A stretch of DNA of 64,000 nucleotides from Pyropia yezoensis (GCA_009829735.1 CM020618.1:36432894-36496893); one strand, 5' to 3'; shown: positions 30,345 through 42,317, counted from the stretch's first letter. Notes: generated from the sequence alone by a model not told the origin. A program made the numbers and translations.

Positions 30345-32135
30345 CTAGGCCGAGGGCACCGGATGCGCCGCCCCGCGGCCCCTCCCCCCCCCCCATGGGT
30401 GCCATCGCCGCGACCGCAGGTGCGCCAGCAGCCGTGCGCGGCCGTCAAGAGGCCCCCCCCCCGGCGGCGGCGGCGGCGCTCGCAGCGGCGGCGGTCTGGT
30501 GCGGCTGTCGCGACGGGGCACCTGCTGGTCATCCCCGCCGCGCGCGTCCCCCCCCAGCCTTGCGGGCGCCTTGTCCCATTCCCCCCCGAGGGACATCCCC
30601 GTCTGCGGTGGAAGGGACGACGGCGCTGCCGGGGACGGCATGTCGGCGGGCTCGTCCACCAGCTCCAGACCCGGCGTGCCCGGCAGCGCAAATAGCATGG
30701 CGTCGATGGCGGCCTCCCGGGCGGCCAGGGCAGCCGCGTCAGCTGCCGCCGCGGCGGCGGCAGCGACCGCAGCGGCGGTCGCCGCCGCGTCGGCGGCCGC
30801 GTCGGCGGCGGGGAAGCGCGGGCGTTGCGCGGCGGCTGCGGCGTGGAAGATTGACTGTCTACCATACGAGATGGGCAGCGGCAGCGCGGGAAAGGGCGAA
30901 GGCGACGGTGGCCGCTGCGCGGAACGGAGGAATGGCAGGGTGTGTGGGCCGTCTAGTTCGATCAGTGGCGACGCGAGCGCCGGGGACGGCGACCGCGGCC
31001 GACGCGGTTCATGGTCGCTGGGCAGCGCGTAGTCTTCGTCTGGCACGGGCACGGGCTGCGGCTCGGGGAATGGCGTGGCGGACCGCTGGATAAGTACCCA
31101 CCGAGGCACAATCGCGCCGCCACCAACGGTGAGGACCACCCCCGTTGGGGGCCCGTCGCCGCGGCCGTCGTCGGCGTCGGCGTCGGTGTTGGCCCTGGCG
31201 ATGCCGCCGAGCACGTCCGAACAGTCTGTTGCGTGCCTGTGAAGGCGGCAGCCGCCGCCCACGTCGCAGACGCCCGTATCGCACACGCCCGTCGGCGAGC
31301 GGCGCGGCGACAGTGGCCGACGCAGTGCCGGCAACGACGGCGACGACGGCGACGCGTAGTGGAAAAAGGGGATGGCCGACGCGGCGCAGGAGGGGGACCC
31401 CCGCAGCGGCTCGGCGGCGCCCCCCGCCGGTGGCGGCAGCGACAGCGGTAGCGGCACGGCCACCCGCTTGCGGGCGGGGGGGGCGTCGTCGTCATTGTCG
31501 GCGGCGGCGGCGGCAGCGGCGGCGGCGGTAGCGGTGGAAATGGTGCGGGCGGCAGCAGCCGCCCACCCTCCGGCGGCCGGCGACGGCGGCAGCGGCGGTG
31601 GTGGCGACGGTGGCGGCGCTGCCGCTCCCGCCGCCGCACCAGAGCGAGCGTTGGGACTTTCCCCACCCGGCCCCCCCTGGCTCCACGCGCCAGTGGCCGC
31701 CATTCGTCCACCGCCGTCGGCAGTGCACACCGCCGCACCGCCGCCGCTGCCGCCGTCATGCGGGGCGCGCTGCCGGCGACCCCCCTCCGGCCGCCGCACA
31801 CGCGGCGGAGGCGGTGGCGGCGGAGGCGGTGGCAGCGGCGGCGGCGGCGATAGCAGCGGCGGCGACAGCGTGCGCGGCGGCGTTGCCACGACGGCGACGG
31901 AGGCAGCATCGTCGACAGCGTCGGCGACAGCGGCGGCGGCGGCGGGGGCGGCGGCGGCGGCGACGGTGGCGGCGGTGTGGTCGGGGTGGCTCCTCTCCGC
32001 AGGTGGCTTCTCTGTCAGCTCTGGCTTCCGCCGTGCGGGGAGCGCCCGCGGCCGCCGACCCCGCCGCCTGCCGTCAGTGGGCGGCGGGGAGGCGGGCGCC
32101 GACGCGCACGTGCGCGCCGACGCCGGGACGGCCCA

Positions 32136-32215
<80 letters not shown>

Positions 32216-32312
32216 TGCCGCGGTCGGCGCCCTTGCCGTTGGCGGCGGGCAGCTTGACACCGTCCTGGTCGCCCCCCCCGCCAGGGGTGCGGGAACGGCG
32301 GAAGTGGCCCAT
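30345..32312 (-). CDS. Hypothetical proline/alanine/glycine-rich protein
   Basis: A single-exon frame of 655 residues starting MGHFRRSRTPGGGGDQDG. I do not recognise a family. Near the start is a ~26-residue polyglycine run from a CCG microsatellite, followed by alternating Pro-rich and Ala-rich segments. A more complex stretch (about residues 390-510) includes GVVLTVGGGAIVPRWVLIQR and PVPVPDEDYALPSDHEP. The tail is basic and Pro-rich. No membrane segment or signal peptide is seen. The middle stretch, which has normal composition, is the main argument for a real gene. The low-complexity ends could be non-coding. If real, it is probably a disordered protein. Confidence 0.45.
32138..32220 (+). 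repeat. (CCG)n microsatellite
   Basis: Roughly 27 uninterrupted CCG units, read as glycine by the minus-strand hypothetical gene. Confidence 0.9.
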
Positions 32313-34157
32313 GGTGCCGCGCGCCGCCCTGTCGTCGGTCGGTCTGGCCAGGGAGCGGGGGGGGGGGGGGGGTAGGGGGATGGGGGGATGGGGGAGGGTG
32401 GGGGAGAGGGGGGGTGACGGCGGAGGGATCAAGAATGGGGGGGGGGGGGGGGGGGAGCGCCCACGAGCGGGTGGGCAAGTCGGGGGAGGGGGTGCGCCAA
32501 CCGTCTGTGGGCGGCCGGCCGTTGAAGGGCGCGCGTGCCGTGGCCGCCGCCTTCCCCCCTTTGGCTAGGACCTTTGGCATGTCACGGTGAAGCGGCCGAC
32601 CCTGCCACCGGGGGAATCCTTCCCGCTACGTTTAGGTACGTGTGTACCCGCCCTCTGGGGCGCGCGCCGCCCCGCAGTGCTGCAGGTGAGAGCACGACAC
32701 GATGGCCCTGGCCTCCACCTCCTCCCCCCCCCCCCGCCGGGCCATCCTTCCCGCCCAGTGGGCGTCACCATGACACCATGCGGGCCACGGCACGGCAGGA
32801 CCCCCCTCCGCCCGCCACCCCCCCCTCCCCCACTGTACAGGCGTACAGCGCGTCCGAAAACGGGTGTGCCTCGAGGGCGCGGCCGGCTGGTCTGCCGCGA
32901 CAGCACACCTCCACGGGGATTGCTGTGGCCAACGCCACCGGCGTGTGGAAACGGGGGGCCTGTTGTGGGGGCGGCCACCGCAAACCGGCCGCCGGGGTGT
33001 GGCCACCGCTACCACCACCGCCGCTGCCGCTGCCCGCTGCCGCTGCCACCGGCGCGGCGCCCCCTCCTCCCGGCCGCCTCGCCGCCGCCACACCTCTGAC
33101 GGACGCCACCTCCCCATGGTTGCACCCATCAACCGCCCGCAGGGGAGGGGGGGGGGGGGGGGGAGGTTGGACGTGGCGAACGCCGGGGGCGTCTGCGTTT
33201 AAGCCGGCCGGGAGACGAGGGAGAGGCTGCGCGCCGACAGAGCGCCGCGATTGCGTTGGAGCCGCCACGACAGCGACGTGGGCCCGCCCCGTCCCCCCCT
33301 ATGCGCCGCCACAGACGTGGCACGGGTGCGGCCGGCGGGCCCCGCCGCCCCCCTCGCGTCGGGCAGTCGGCCGACGGGGGGATGACGCTGCGTCAGCGCT
33401 GAGGTGCCGCACACCCCCCTCTTGAGGTGGGATCTCACGTAAGAGCACGCAAGCGTACGGACGGAATGGATTGTCGCAGGGGTTTCAGTTTTCGTCCAAA
33501 AGTATATTCACTTATTCGCGCGCTATCCGGTCGTTCAAGGGGGCGGCGGCAAGCCGCACTGTCACAGTCACGTTACAGCGCTCTATGAATGGGCAAGGTG
33601 GCCATCAGGTCAGAGGGCGACGGGAGGCACACATGCCTTGGAAGAGGGTGACAAGGCGGCCGTCCAGTGCGCGGCAGAGTCCCCGATGGAGCCCTTCATG
33701 CGCACTCCTGTTATTTTCTTTTCCTTGTCATGCGCGGCGCTGGGGATCGCAATCCCAGCCGTCCAGAGGAGCTGACATGGAAAACAGAACAACCTGGGTC
33801 GTACGGCACCAGCTAGGGTGCGACGGCCCTCATCGCCGCCTAGAGCAGAAACGAGAAGAGTCCAGGCGCATCCGTGCCGCGCGGCGGCCACAGGCGGCCG
33901 CGGTGGTGAGGTGGCCGAGGCTGCGTGGGGCCGACCCAAACACGTGAAGCGCACCAGGAGGAAAGAGCATTCCGTCCCATTTGTGACAAGAAGATGGCCG
34001 GTTCTGTGGTCCGAGAATGAAAAAGAAATGAAAAGGGCCAATAAGTGTCCCTGATGCTCGAGAGAAAACTGCGGACTGCCGCACGCCAGTGCAGAGTGAC
34101 GAGGAAGCGCCCGGTAGGGCTATCGGCTGATCATTGGGCAAAGGCTTGATAGTGTCA
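32313..34157. other. Intergenic region, no gene recognised
   Basis: It opens with G runs (32360-32455), then a GC-rich and later more balanced sequence. Frames up to ~290 codons lack domains. Confidence 0.4.
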
Positions 34158-34664
34158 ATGCCAGTCTCTGCCCCGCCACTTTTGCGCTGCTCGGCTTGCA
34201 AGATTGTGGGCAACGGTGCGCGTGCCACGTTTGCCCAAGCGGGGCTTCCGTGCTGGTCACAAATGCAGCCCGTGGAGCTCTGCGCCACCTCCCCATTTTT
34301 GCCTACTCCCCCTAGCGCCTGTTCGGCGGCGGGGCTCTCCCCCCTGCGGTCCCGGGTAGCGGGCGCGGTGGCCACCGGCCTGGCCGACCTGACCACCCAC
34401 GGGACGCGGCCGCCCCCACCCGCCGCGTCGTGGGCGCCCGCCCCCCTCCCGGCGGTGGTGGCCCTCGCGGCAGACGCCCCCGGCCGGGGCGGCGCGCTCC
34501 GCCGCGCCGCGCCGGTGCTCGCCGCCATTGCCGCCACGTGTGTGGCGGCGGGGGGGGGGGGGGGGGGGGGGGGGGTGGCCAACGACGGGCTGTCGCGCGT
34601 CGCCGACGCGTCGCTGGCCGTCTTGGCGGTGGGGTTGGTGCTGGGGATGGGCGCGGGGGATTAG
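34158..34664 (+). CDS. Small hypothetical protein with two hydrophobic stretches
   Basis: A 168-residue frame from the ATG at 34158. It has an N-terminal Cys-containing stretch (LLRCSACKIV). The C-terminal half has two hydrophobic segments, APVLAAIAATCVAAG and LAVLAVGLVLGMG, separated by a polyglycine run from a G homopolymer. It could be a small membrane protein or an exon of one, but it has no recognised family and the composition alone could produce it. Confidence 0.25.
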   Translation: MPVSAPPLLRCSACKIVGNGARATFAQAGLPCWSQMQPVELCATSPFLPTPPSACSAAGLSPLRSRVAGAVATGLADLTTHGTRPPPPAASWAPAPLPAVVALAADAPGRGGALRRAAPVLAAIAATCVAAGGGGGGGGVANDGLSRVADASLAVLAVGLVLGMGAGD

Positions 34665-35104
34665 CGCCGGCACCCCACCCGCCAGTCGACGGCGGTGGGC
34701 GCCACCCCCGGGGAGGGGAAAGGCAGCGCTGGTGCACCCCTCCGGTCGAAGGGGCTGGCCTCAGCGCCACCCCCTCCCATACAAGGCGCTCGCCAACGTG
34801 CACCGGCGGGCACGGCGGCTGGCCGGCCGCCGCATAGCCGGCATCCCGCTTCCCCCCCAGCAATACCCACAACAGACAGAAATACATATCCACATAATCA
34901 CGCCGAGGGAACCCATGTGTGTGCTGGTCTCTCTGTACCTGCACTGCCCATCAATGGAACCACCCCCAGTAGGCAACGAGCAACCATCACCGACTCAGTC
35001 GAGAGACTTGCCGTGCCTGTGCTGTCACGGCACAAGCTGGCCCTCTACCGTACCCCCGCCCACACTCCCCCCCCCCCCCCCCCACATCGCCAGTCTCAGC
35101 AACC
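34665..35104. other. Intergenic, 3' flank of the XendoU gene
   Basis: Nothing recognised. It includes a C run near 35070. Confidence 0.5.
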
Positions 35105-36571
35105 TCAAAAGAACTTGAGCGCCTGCCGGAAGAGCTCCTTCCCAATGGCCTTGAGCGCCGCGGAGCCCTCGGTCTCTTCTGGGGACTGCCCCTCTTCGGT
35201 CTCCTCCACCACCGCCTCGGCCGCCTGCTCCTCCCCCCCAGCCGCGGCCGTCGCTTCATCCCACCCCGCCTCCTTGGCTTGCAGGTGCTGACGGAAGGGG
35301 GCCTGCGTGCGCCTAGCGCGAAAAGCGCTCTGGATGCACACCGCCGCGTCCTCCTCGCCACCGGGCATCTCCTCGGCGTAGCAGGTGCCGAGCATGCGAC
35401 CCAACGGGTACACCTTGACCTCTGCCTTGTGCGGGCCCACGCTGATAATGTGGCGCTCGCGGCCACCGCCGCACAGGTAAATAAGGGAATAGAGGGCCAT
35501 CTCAAACTCAGGGCTGGTGCCAACGAATATGGTGCTGGCCGCCTTGACCGCGTCATGCCACGAAAACCGCACAGTGAGCATCTGGGAGCTGCTCTCCGGC
35601 ACATCTGGCCGGCGGCCGCGAGGTGGCGGGCGGGGCGGAAGGTAGCCAAGGTAGTCGAGGCCACCTAGACGTTCCTCCCGGAGGAGCGTCATCCAATTGT
35701 GAAGGCCAATCACCTTCCCACCTCTCACTTCGCCGAGAAAGACGTGTTCGAAAGCGCTTGAGTCTCTCGCGGCTTCCCGGCGATAAAAGGCAAACCAAAG
35801 CTCTGAAAGCTGAGCGCGCAGGTCCGCAGCAGAACGGGCGACCCGTCGTGCCATCGCGTACATCGTGGCATATCGCATAATAGGCGTGCACATGATAGCG
35901 TCCAGGAAGCCGTCAATCTCCTCCTGCTCCCCCGGCGTCAGCTCTTCGGTGACGCCAGTGTGGGCCGAGTAGTTGTCAAGGAGCTTGTAAAAGGCGACAA
36001 AGGTAGGGCGGGCCGAGTAGGCAGCCGTGTCGACATACGTGAAGAACGGCTGCCGCGCCGAGTCAGACGACGGCGACATCCCGCGCGCCTTTCGCTGAAC
36101 ATTGATTTGATAGTCCCGACCCGGTACCAGCCGGTTGATATCCAAGTCCCAGAGGCGGCTCGCCATCGCAGACAAGTCCGACAGCTCTTCCTCCGTCGGC
36201 TGCAGCCCGCCGCCGTCATCCCCCTCCTCTTCCTCCCCGTCGGCTTCGGTCGCCACCCCCGCGGCAGCCGACACCTCCCGCGCCTCGTCCAGGGCGGCGC
36301 CAAAAGCAGCGCCCAGTCCCGCGCCGTCCTCAGCTGCGTCCACCGCCGTACACAGCTGCTCTGCTAGCGCCGCCACGGGCGGAGGGGCACCGTCAGTCAG
36401 ACGGCGCAGCGCAGACGTGGTGCGGGACTGGAAGCGCGCCAGCTGCGCCGCCGTCGGCTCGGTGCCCGCCGCGGTGAGGCCCGCGACAAAAGTGGCCTGC
36501 TTCTGAATGTAGGAGCAGAGGGCGGCGTAGCCGTTGACCGTCGCCGACCGCGAGTAGGTGGCCGTCGCCAT
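35105..36571 (-). CDS. XendoU-family endoribonuclease with C-terminal IQ-like motif
   Basis: XendoU enzymes cut RNA at uridylates in a Mn-dependent reaction leaving 2',3'-cyclic phosphate. The single-exon gene encodes 488 residues from an ATG in good context (GCGCCATGG). The domain covers about residues 128-402. It begins LSDLSAMASRLWDLDINRLVPG, with FFTYVD and RPTFVAFYKLLDNY following. The catalytic block is Glu275-His276 and Glu281 in EHVFLGE, His291 in GLHNWM, and Lys343 in FSWHDAVKAAS, followed by SPEFEMALYSL. All residues known as catalytic in frog XendoU have a counterpart here. Residues 1-110 are an Ala-rich helical extension and 111-127 an acidic linker. Residues 411-430 (VCIQSAFRARRTQAPFRQHL) fit an IQ-type calmodulin-binding helix, which I do not know from other members. 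No signal peptide is seen, so it is probably intracellular, unlike many secreted animal homologues. Confidence 0.92.
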   Translation of the reverse strand: MATATYSRSATVNGYAALCSYIQKQATFVAGLTAAGTEPTAAQLARFQSRTTSALRRLTDGAPPPVAALAEQLCTAVDAAEDGAGLGAAFGAALDEAREVSAAAGVATEADGEEEEGDDGGGLQPTEEELSDLSAMASRLWDLDINRLVPGRDYQINVQRKARGMSPSSDSARQPFFTYVDTAAYSARPTFVAFYKLLDNYSAHTGVTEELTPGEQEEIDGFLDAIMCTPIMRYATMYAMARRVARSAADLRAQLSELWFAFYRREAARDSSAFEHVFLGEVRGGKVIGLHNWMTLLREERLGGLDYLGYLPPRPPPRGRRPDVPESSSQMLTVRFSWHDAVKAASTIFVGTSPEFEMALYSLIYLCGGGRERHIISVGPHKAEVKVYPLGRMLGTCYAEEMPGGEEDAAVCIQSAFRARRTQAPFRQHLQAKEAGWDEATAAAGGEEQAAEAVVEETEEGQSPEETEGSAALKAIGKELFRQALKFF

Positions 36572-38469
36572 GGCGCCCAGCTGTGAAGGGGCCGCCCAAC
36601 CCCGTGATCCGCGGGCGGGGGCGATCGGCAGCGAGCTAAGAGCACGCGACGTGCGTGCGGGCAGCCAGGGAAGGCAGGCGGGCAAGAGGAGCGTAGACGG
36701 GGAAAGGGCGTGTGCTGTGCAGTCACAGGGGAGAAAGGGCGAGGACGCGGGGTCGTGGTGGTAACTGGGCAGTCGCGGTCTCGGTGTCGTCGGCGATGGC
36801 CGTTGTGACAGCGAACGAGCCCACTCCCGCTCGCCCAGTCGGTCGATCCCGTGGCAGTCAGCCCGCTGTCTGCGCCCGGCCAAGCGGCAATGGAGGCTGG
36901 CCTCGCCAGACCTGAGGCTCGTGCTGCACGCCTCTCTTTCTGGGGCGTCCAGGCCTGAACCGCCCTAAACACGCCTCAAGCACTTGGCTAGATAGTGCGG
37001 CGGCTTTACATCGGCGTTATCGCGCGGATACGGATCAAGCCGGATTCTCACGCGTGCTCGGGCGAGAGTTCACGCGTTCTCGCGCGAGAGTTCCTGGCAG
37101 GGGAATTGTACTGCATTGTCCGAGCAGGTCACTACTCCGCTCCTGGCCGGGGGGGTTGTGGCCGTCGGGTGCTTGCCATGGGGGGCCGGCGGACCCCGTC
37201 AGGATGGGGCGGCGCTGGTGACTGGGGGGCGGGCCCACGCCACCGGGGCGCTGCTGCAGGCCGTGTCCGCCCGGGGTCTAGCCGTCATTGCCCGCCCGGG
37301 CGGCGCTCCCCACGCCGGTGGGGCGGCTGGCACTACCGAGGCGCGACGGCGCTGGTCGCCGGGGGGCGAACCGTCGCCACCCGGGTGCGGCTGCGCTGGC
37401 TGCCGGGGGGCGGCCGTCACTGCCCGCGCCTGCGGGCCACACTGGCTGCGACAAGGCAGGCTGCTCCCCGAGGGTCGGGCAGTAAATGCCCATACGGGCG
37501 GCGCTCGCCACGCGGGCGGCCGCTGAACCTACCAGGACCTAGCTACCCGCATCATGTGTGATGCGGCGGCGCACACTCGCGGGCGCCGACCAGCAAAGCA
37601 TCAGAAACAAAAAGGATACATAGAAGACGCAAGGCGGTTAGGGGTGAAGGGGCGAGGGCAGGCGGGGAACAGGTCGAGGGTGGCGCCCGCGGACCTCGCG
37701 CCGCCACCTCTTACGGACGCAACGGCATTTCATCTTACGGTGGGGAGGGGTGCGACACGGCCATGTCTACCTCTGAGCCCCTCTGCGAGACTTCTGCCCG
37801 CCCGAGGGCCAACGCGCGGCTGCCGGCGAGTGGCGGGAGTGGCATCCCTTCCCCCCCGTCAACGCATCGCTTGTGGCGGGGGAGAGGGCGTGTGCATGCG
37901 GCGGAAGGGCGCACAGGGCGCACAGGGCGGCAAAAGCCGTTAGCCTCAGCGCCTGGCCAGTGCCATCACCGCCACCACCTCGTCCAGTGGCACAGCGGTC
38001 GCAGTGCACGCAGAACTTACGGGGGCGTGCCACCCCCGTCCAGACTGCATGCGCTCGTCGCGCCTGGACATAGATGCCGGCCTGAAGGTCTGGGACATCG
38101 GCACTCGAATTGATATGGGGTGTGTACGTACCCTGAGCACAGCCTCGGCGGCGGCTCCGGGTACGCACGGCGTGGCGACGTCTCCTGCATCAACTACGGG
38201 GTGACTAAATTCGATGGCTGGGAAAAGTACTCTTTTTAGCGTCCACTGTGTGCCACGCCGCCTCTGCCTTCTTCGCCTCGCCGCCTCCTTGGCGTACCGC
38301 AGCAGCTCGCCCAGCAGCTCTCGCCTGATCTCCCGCACGTTGCTCCTACCCATTCTCCCCCCGTTGAGGGGCCTCCCTGACGTGGCTCCTCACCGGCATT
38401 TGGCGTCTGCCTTTGCCGCCGCCTCGGCAGTGCGGGGACGTTCACCTGAGTGTCGAGCCGCTCCCCGCC
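36572..38469. other. Intergenic region with degenerate repeat
   Basis: Upstream region of the XendoU gene, then a GC-rich imperfect repeat (37150-37530), then mixed sequence. No gene is supported. Confidence 0.4.
37150..37530 (+). repeat. Imperfect GC-rich tandem repeat, ~137-bp register
   Basis: Blocks such as GGCGCTGGTGACTGGGGGGC at 37211 and GGCGCTGGTCGCCGGGGGGC at 37348 recur with about 137-bp spacing, and shorter GCCGTCACTGCCCGC-like blocks lie between them. Confidence 0.5.
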
Positions 38470-40594
38470 ATGCCCCCCCTCCCGCGGGCCCGGCGGGGGG
38501 TCTTTGCGGCGCCCACCTCTGCGGAGCGGGCGCTCGCGGCCATCACCGCCCCGTCCGGGTCGCCCCCGTCGGCAGCATCGGTGGCGGCGCTCAAGACGAA
38601 AATTGCTGCGCACGTGGCCGCCCACCTGGCGGTGTTCCTCAACCCAGACTCGGCACAGGCGACCGTCCAGGCGGCTGTCGCCGAGCGGGCGGCGGCCAAG
38701 GCGGCCGCGGCGAAGCGGGCGGCGGCTGCCGAGGCGGTGGCCGAGGCAGCGGCGGGCGGCGGCAGCCAACATGGCGGCCATCAAGCAGGCCAAAAAGGCG
38801 GCGGCCAAGCGGCTCAAGGCGGCCAGAAAGGCGTTGGTTACGGCAACGGCGGCCGCGGCATCGGCCGACGGGGAGGCTGCCGACGCGGCGTTTACCCGGG
38901 TGAACGCCGCGGAGCAGGAGGTGGAAGAGGCGGGCGCGGCGGCGAGGGAGGCCCGCATGGCAGAGGTGGCGGCGAAGGAGGCCGAACGTGGAGCCGCCCG
39001 TGGGGAGGGGGATACTGATTCCGACGAGGAGGAGGGCGCGCCGGCAGCGGCTGTCGACACGGAACCGCCGCCAACGCGCGACCCGGGCGCGCTCCCACCG
39101 CTGCGGCGGTTTGGGCTGGCGCTCACCGGCGTCGTTGTACGGGTGCTGTTGCCGTCTGAGGAGCTGCCGTCGGCCGAGCGCGCCCCCGCGGTGCACATCA
39201 TCGTGCCCGGACCGGGGAAGCTGAACACGTCGGGCCGCGACAAGACCAGCCTGGACGCTATCAAGGCACAGGCGGGGTCCGCCATGAGCCGCGACTAGCG
39301 CTCCTGGCTGACCGCCGTCTACCACCCGCTGCCCATGGTGTTGGAGCTGCTCGCCATCCTCACTCGGGTCCTCCCGCGGCCGTGGCCGCCCGTTCCGCTC
39401 GTAGAAGTGCCCACCGTCACGCTGGCGTGGCCGGGTGACGACCCCGCCGCCGTCGCCGCTGCCGCCGTTGACGCCGCGGCGGTGGCGGCCGCCGCGGACC
39501 AAGCCGCCGGCGTCGGCCGCCAGTGGAGCGACCCCGCAGGCGCCGTCAGTGGGGGTGGCAGTCACAGCTACGGGGGGTCTATGCGTCCCCTGGGCGTGTA
39601 CAATGTCTTTTTTGATCTGCCAACCTTCCCTGTGGGTGACGAACCGTCGGTGGGGAGTGCCGGGGACGCGTCGATGGAGGGGGCTGCGGATGCCGCCTCT
39701 TCGGCAGCAGGCACCAGGCCGTCAGGGGGGGCGTCGAATGCCGAGCAGGCGGCGGCGGCAGCGGGCGGCGGGCGTGCTGGCGCACCTGCTGGCTGCGGGC
39801 GCACGCTGCAGCTCGTGTCGCCACCGGCGCCGTCACCGTCGACAGCCGCCCGGGGTGCGGTCACGGGGGGCGCCTCCCCCGCGTCGGTGCCCCCGCCGCC
39901 CCCGTCGGCCCCGCCGGCAGTCCTCGTCAAGGCCGAGCCGCCTGCCCTGGCCGCCACGCCGGTGGGCGTCAACGCAGAGGCAGACGCCGCAGACGCGCCC
40001 GGCGGAACGGCGGCCGGTGCCAAGAAGGCGTCGGCGGCGGCGGCGGCCAAGGCAGAGCCCAACGACGGGGACTCGTGGAATTCTGAAGAGGACAAATTAC
40101 CCGCGCCGGCGGCTGCGCCGGCGGCGGTAACGGGTGGCAGCAGTGGTGTGGCCCTGGCTGCCGCCCCGGCCTCCGCCCCCGCCGCCGCGACCCCCGTAGT
40201 TGGCCGCCGCCTCTGGTCCCGCACCGCCCCCATCCTCTTGTGGTTGGGCATTGCGCTGGCCTCCACTGAGGACGACGTGTGGGGTCCCGACGCGGACGCA
40301 GAGGCGGCGCCGCCAACGTCGGCACCAGGAGCACCCCGTCCGCCCTCCGCGGCGGTGGCGTCAGCGCCCAGCGGGGCGGCCGCGGCGGCGGGGGCCTCAG
40401 CGATGCCACCTTTCCCCACACGGGCGCCGCCTTCGACGGCGGCGGCCGCGGGGGATGCGACGGGCGCTCTCCCCTCTCCGTCAGCGGTTGTGGCCGTGAC
40501 AGCTCGCCGGCCCCCCCCCCGGGACGTCGATGACGGGCGGGACGCCAAGCGGCGCAAGCGGTCCGACGGCGGCGGCGGTGCGGCGGCGCCCTAA
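38470..40594 (+). pseudogene. Ala/Lys-rich nuclear-type protein, frameshifted and with in-frame TAG
   Basis: I do not recognise the family. The ATG at 38470 (MPPLPRARRGVFAAPTSAER) opens a frame that is protein-like to about 38755. A one-base shift there moves the message to a second frame that begins MAAIKQAKKAAAKRLKAARK. That frame is helical and charged (coiled-coil-like) to ~38990, then acidic, then a compact-looking segment (LRRFGLALTGVVVRVLLP and VHIIVPGPGKL). TAG at 39296-39298 interrupts it, and the same frame then continues (RSWLTAVYHPLPMVLELLAI) to 40594. The last part has two lysines in sumoylation-like VKAEP/AKAEP contexts and ends with KRRKRSDGG, a likely nuclear signal. Either it is a broken gene or the assembly has two errors. 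High Ala/Pro content limits certainty. Confidence 0.5.
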
Positions 40595-42317
40595 GTAATT
40601 TTAGTGGACGCGTCAAGTGGCGGCAGCGGCGGCGGCGGCAGCATCGGCGTCATCGACGGCGGCGGCTGCGGTGGCGGCCGGGCCGGCCATGAGATTCGGC
40701 CGCCTGTACAGGTGGCCAGAGGAAACCCCGCGGTGTTCGCCGGCGTCCCTGCAAAGGGGGCCCTGCGGGTTGTGTCTGCTTCCTTTGTTTGTGAGTGAAC
40801 CCGTGGCGGCTTGACACAGGCGTCAGCGACCCCGGCCTGTCTGGTCTCTCCCATCGGGGTGGACCGCGCCAACACCCTCTCCCCCTCGCGTGTCTCCACT
40901 GAGCGACTGGGCGGTCGGGGACGTCACCCTGCGGCAGCCCTCACCGGGCGGTTCTGCCGCTTTGGCGGCGACGGCGGTGGCGGCAGTGGTGGTGGTGGTG
41001 GTGGTGGTGGTGGTGGTGGTGCCGAGAGGGGAGGTGGGCCGTCCTGTGGCGAATCAGGGGGGGAGGGACGTCCCCCGCGGCGGCGTGTGCACACGTGTGT
41101 CTACTACTGCCTTCGCTGCTGCTCCTCAGCACGGTCCCCCTCTTTTCCCACCGAACAACGATGGCTGCTGCTGGGGGACTGCCCCGGGCCTCTTCGCTGC
41201 CAGATGGCACAATGGCGCCCAGGTCGTCGCGCCGTGGGACACTTTCTTCTCTTTCATGTTGTTTGCTGGTGGGCGCCCGCGAATGCGCGTCACCGCTCCA
41301 CGTAGGCTCCACCTTTGGGGGGGGGGGGGGGGGGAAGGGCGAAGGATCAGGGGGGGCGGGGCGTGCCCGCCAAAAGAGACACGCCTGTCTCTTCCTTGAC
41401 CATCGCTCTCCCTGTGAGTTTTGTCCCTGTACTGTACATAGGTTTGTATACATTCTTATGTATGTATGTACGTAATGTGTATTAGAATATGATTTAGGCC
41501 GCGCGGAGGGAAGTATTCAAGCTTGAGCATCACCGTCTGTAGGTAAATTGAATACAGTACAGCTGGTGCAGCTACAGGTACGACGGCGAGGCGCCAGCAC
41601 TTGCCGCCCGCCCAGCACCAACTCCCTGAGCCTGACGCACCCAGCCAGCGACGGTAGAGGTGGCGCCACCGGTGACGGGGGCGGTGGAGTGCCGTCGGGC
41701 AGTCGGCCACGCACCGCCGTCGGCAGCGGAGGGTGTAGCAGACGTTGGAGGGGTAGGGGGGGGGGGGGGCGCCGTGGGGAAGCGCCCAAGCGGGGAAAGG
41801 CCCGTGCGTCAGCCGCCGGCCCCCACCGCCGCCCAGGGGGCCGCTGCGTCGCGCGGAAGCGTCGCCACCACCGCCAACCCAGCCCCCCGCCGTCCCGCGC
41901 GGGGGGGCGTCTCGTTCTGCCGCGGCGCCCCCTCCATCCACGCCTGCACGTCCTTCCTCGGCCGCCCAGTCCCCGTGCCTGCCCCCGTGCGCGGCAGGCG
42001 GGGAGTGAGGGGGGGCGGGGGGGGGGGTCGTCGGGTGGGGCGCTGCCACGGAGCGTGTCGCGTGCACGGCCAGCACGGAGCGCCCTGTCGTGTGTCTTGA
42101 ACTCGTGCCACCCCAGCTGCTCCCGCGCCCCTGAGCACACGTCTGTAGCGCCTGGAGGTGGCGACGGGGAGGGCGGTCCAACAGGGGTGGCTGTCATTAA
42201 GAGCCGAGGGCAGCGAGCGGCAGGCCAGCCGCCCACCGACACCGCGCCTTGCGCGGGGTGTTGCCTTTTCTTTCCTCTATCCCCCACCCCCCCCGCCCCC
42301 CCCCCGCCCCACCGCAC
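40595..42317. other. Intergenic region and 3' part of the exostosin-like gene
   Basis: It contains a (GGT)n run near 40990-41022. The minus-strand frame of the exostosin-like gene stays open to 41517, but after 42318 its composition becomes Gly/Pro low complexity. This is probably an intron plus a short last exon, or untranslated sequence. Confidence 0.4.
40990..41022 (+). repeat. (GGT)n microsatellite
   Basis: About eleven GGT units in a row. Confidence 0.85.

Noticed and set aside
41517-42317. C-terminal continuation of the exostosin-like frame
   Set aside because: After the GAG|GTGCGG donor-like site the residues become Gly/Pro low complexity. A downstream acceptor (near 42195 or 42140) is possible but not decidable.
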